Positions 63,728 to 64,000 of a stretch of 64,000 nucleotides of DNA are shown in pieces (position 1 is the stretch's first letter; every line of letters begins with the position of its first letter). The notes beneath the pieces are model-generated. The model saw only the letters and a program-made list of their open reading frames with translations. It did not search any database and had not been told where the DNA came from. A program made the translations under genes and the position numbers. This DNA is from JANLYC01 sp963815445. GTDB lineage: Bacteria > Actinomycetota > Actinomycetes > Propionibacteriales > Nocardioidaceae. The DNA lies in contig CAWFGV010000011.1 in the NCBI GenBank assembly GCA_963815445.1, positions 186,001 through 250,000 on the forward strand, written 5' to 3'.

Positions 63728-63811
63728 GGCTCGACCCTACGTGCCCGGATCAAACCGAGCCGCGGGTGCGCCCTCACCAGCCGGACGCGGGTCGCGCCAT
63801 GGGGGCGGGTG

Positions 63812-64000
63812 CTAGATCTTGTCGCCGACCTTGACGCGAGGCTTGGGTAGCCGGAGCCGGCGCATCTGCCAGGCGCGGAGCAGGGCATACATGGTGAGGC
63901 CCTTCGTGCTCTCGTCCCCGAATCGTTCGCCGACGGCCTTCTTGACCCCGCGGCTGATGCGGAGTGAGTCGAACACCATCAGCAACATCACGGTGAGGAA
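63812..64000 (-). CDS. DUF3043 protein (C-terminal part only)
   Basis: The last 62 residues are in the window. A hydrophobic stretch (LTVMLLMVFDSLRIS) precedes RGVKKAVGERFGDESTKGLTMYALLRAWQMRRLRLPKPRV and the stop TAG at 63812. This is the conserved end of the DUF3043 family of actinobacterial membrane proteins. Function unknown. Confidence 0.8.
   Translation of the reverse strand, partial: FLTVMLLMVFDSLRISRGVKKAVGERFGDESTKGLTMYALLRAWQMRRLRLPKPRVKVGDKI

Overview
The window is high-GC DNA from an actinomycete. The neighbourhoods lipB-lipA-DUF4191, lpdA/sucB, pepA/gcvT, a GSI-beta glutamine synthetase and a SCO2322-ECF cluster suggest Propionibacteriales, probably the Nocardioidaceae (Nocardioides/Aeromicrobium-like). 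The lineage is an inference from gene content. I saw no rRNA, tRNA, CRISPR array, phage or transposase.

Region 1 (1-20 kb) is an exopolysaccharide locus. A tightly overlapping minus-strand operon (11072 to about 2015) runs: polyprenyl-phosphate sugar transferase, HPr-kinase-like P-loop protein, thymidylate-kinase-like protein, D-2-hydroxyacid dehydrogenase, PEP-mutase-family enzyme, ATP-grasp ligase, beta-helix lipoprotein, Wzz-like chain-length protein. An O-antigen-ligase-like protein runs off the left edge. Upstream lie two sulfotransferase-like genes, a GT4 glycosyltransferase and two homologous secreted proteins, then plus-strand GT2, LamG and RTX-type secreted proteins. The operon looks able to make a PEP-derived, possibly phosphonate-type, acid and attach it to a sulfated exopolysaccharide. 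This is the best candidate for an undescribed system here.

Region 2 (20-33 kb) holds a divergent SRPBCC/MarR pair, an ABC exporter operon facing a histidine kinase and LuxR-type regulator, glnA, an RDD membrane protein, and a small cupredoxin/SHOCT pair bounded by two 180-bp direct repeats. A DUF1365/FAD-oxidoreductase pair follows. Region 3 (32.5-45.4 kb) is housekeeping: DUF4191, lipA, lipB, a cyclopropane-fatty-acid-synthase family enzyme, an epimerase, a NUDIX hydrolase, sucB, lpdA, pepA and gcvT. Region 4 (45.7-57 kb) is a pentose locus: xylB, two ROK regulators, an ABC importer (ATPase, permease, binding lipoprotein), a Gfo/Idh/MocA oxidoreductase, xylA and a TIM-barrel isomerase. Region 5 (57-64 kb) has YjbQ, an ECF transporter whose leader carries a clear cobalamin riboswitch, an aldo/keto reductase and the end of a DUF3043 gene.

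Two features cut across the window. First, at least eight genes are split by one-base frame changes although their protein sequence stays recognisable across frames. They cluster at 1-4.3 kb and 61.3-62.1 kb, which points to indel errors in the sequence or to recent decay. Second, an intergenic palindrome family built on TTTGCCT(T/A)GT occurs at four places. Two copies are perfect 22-bp-arm inverted repeats.
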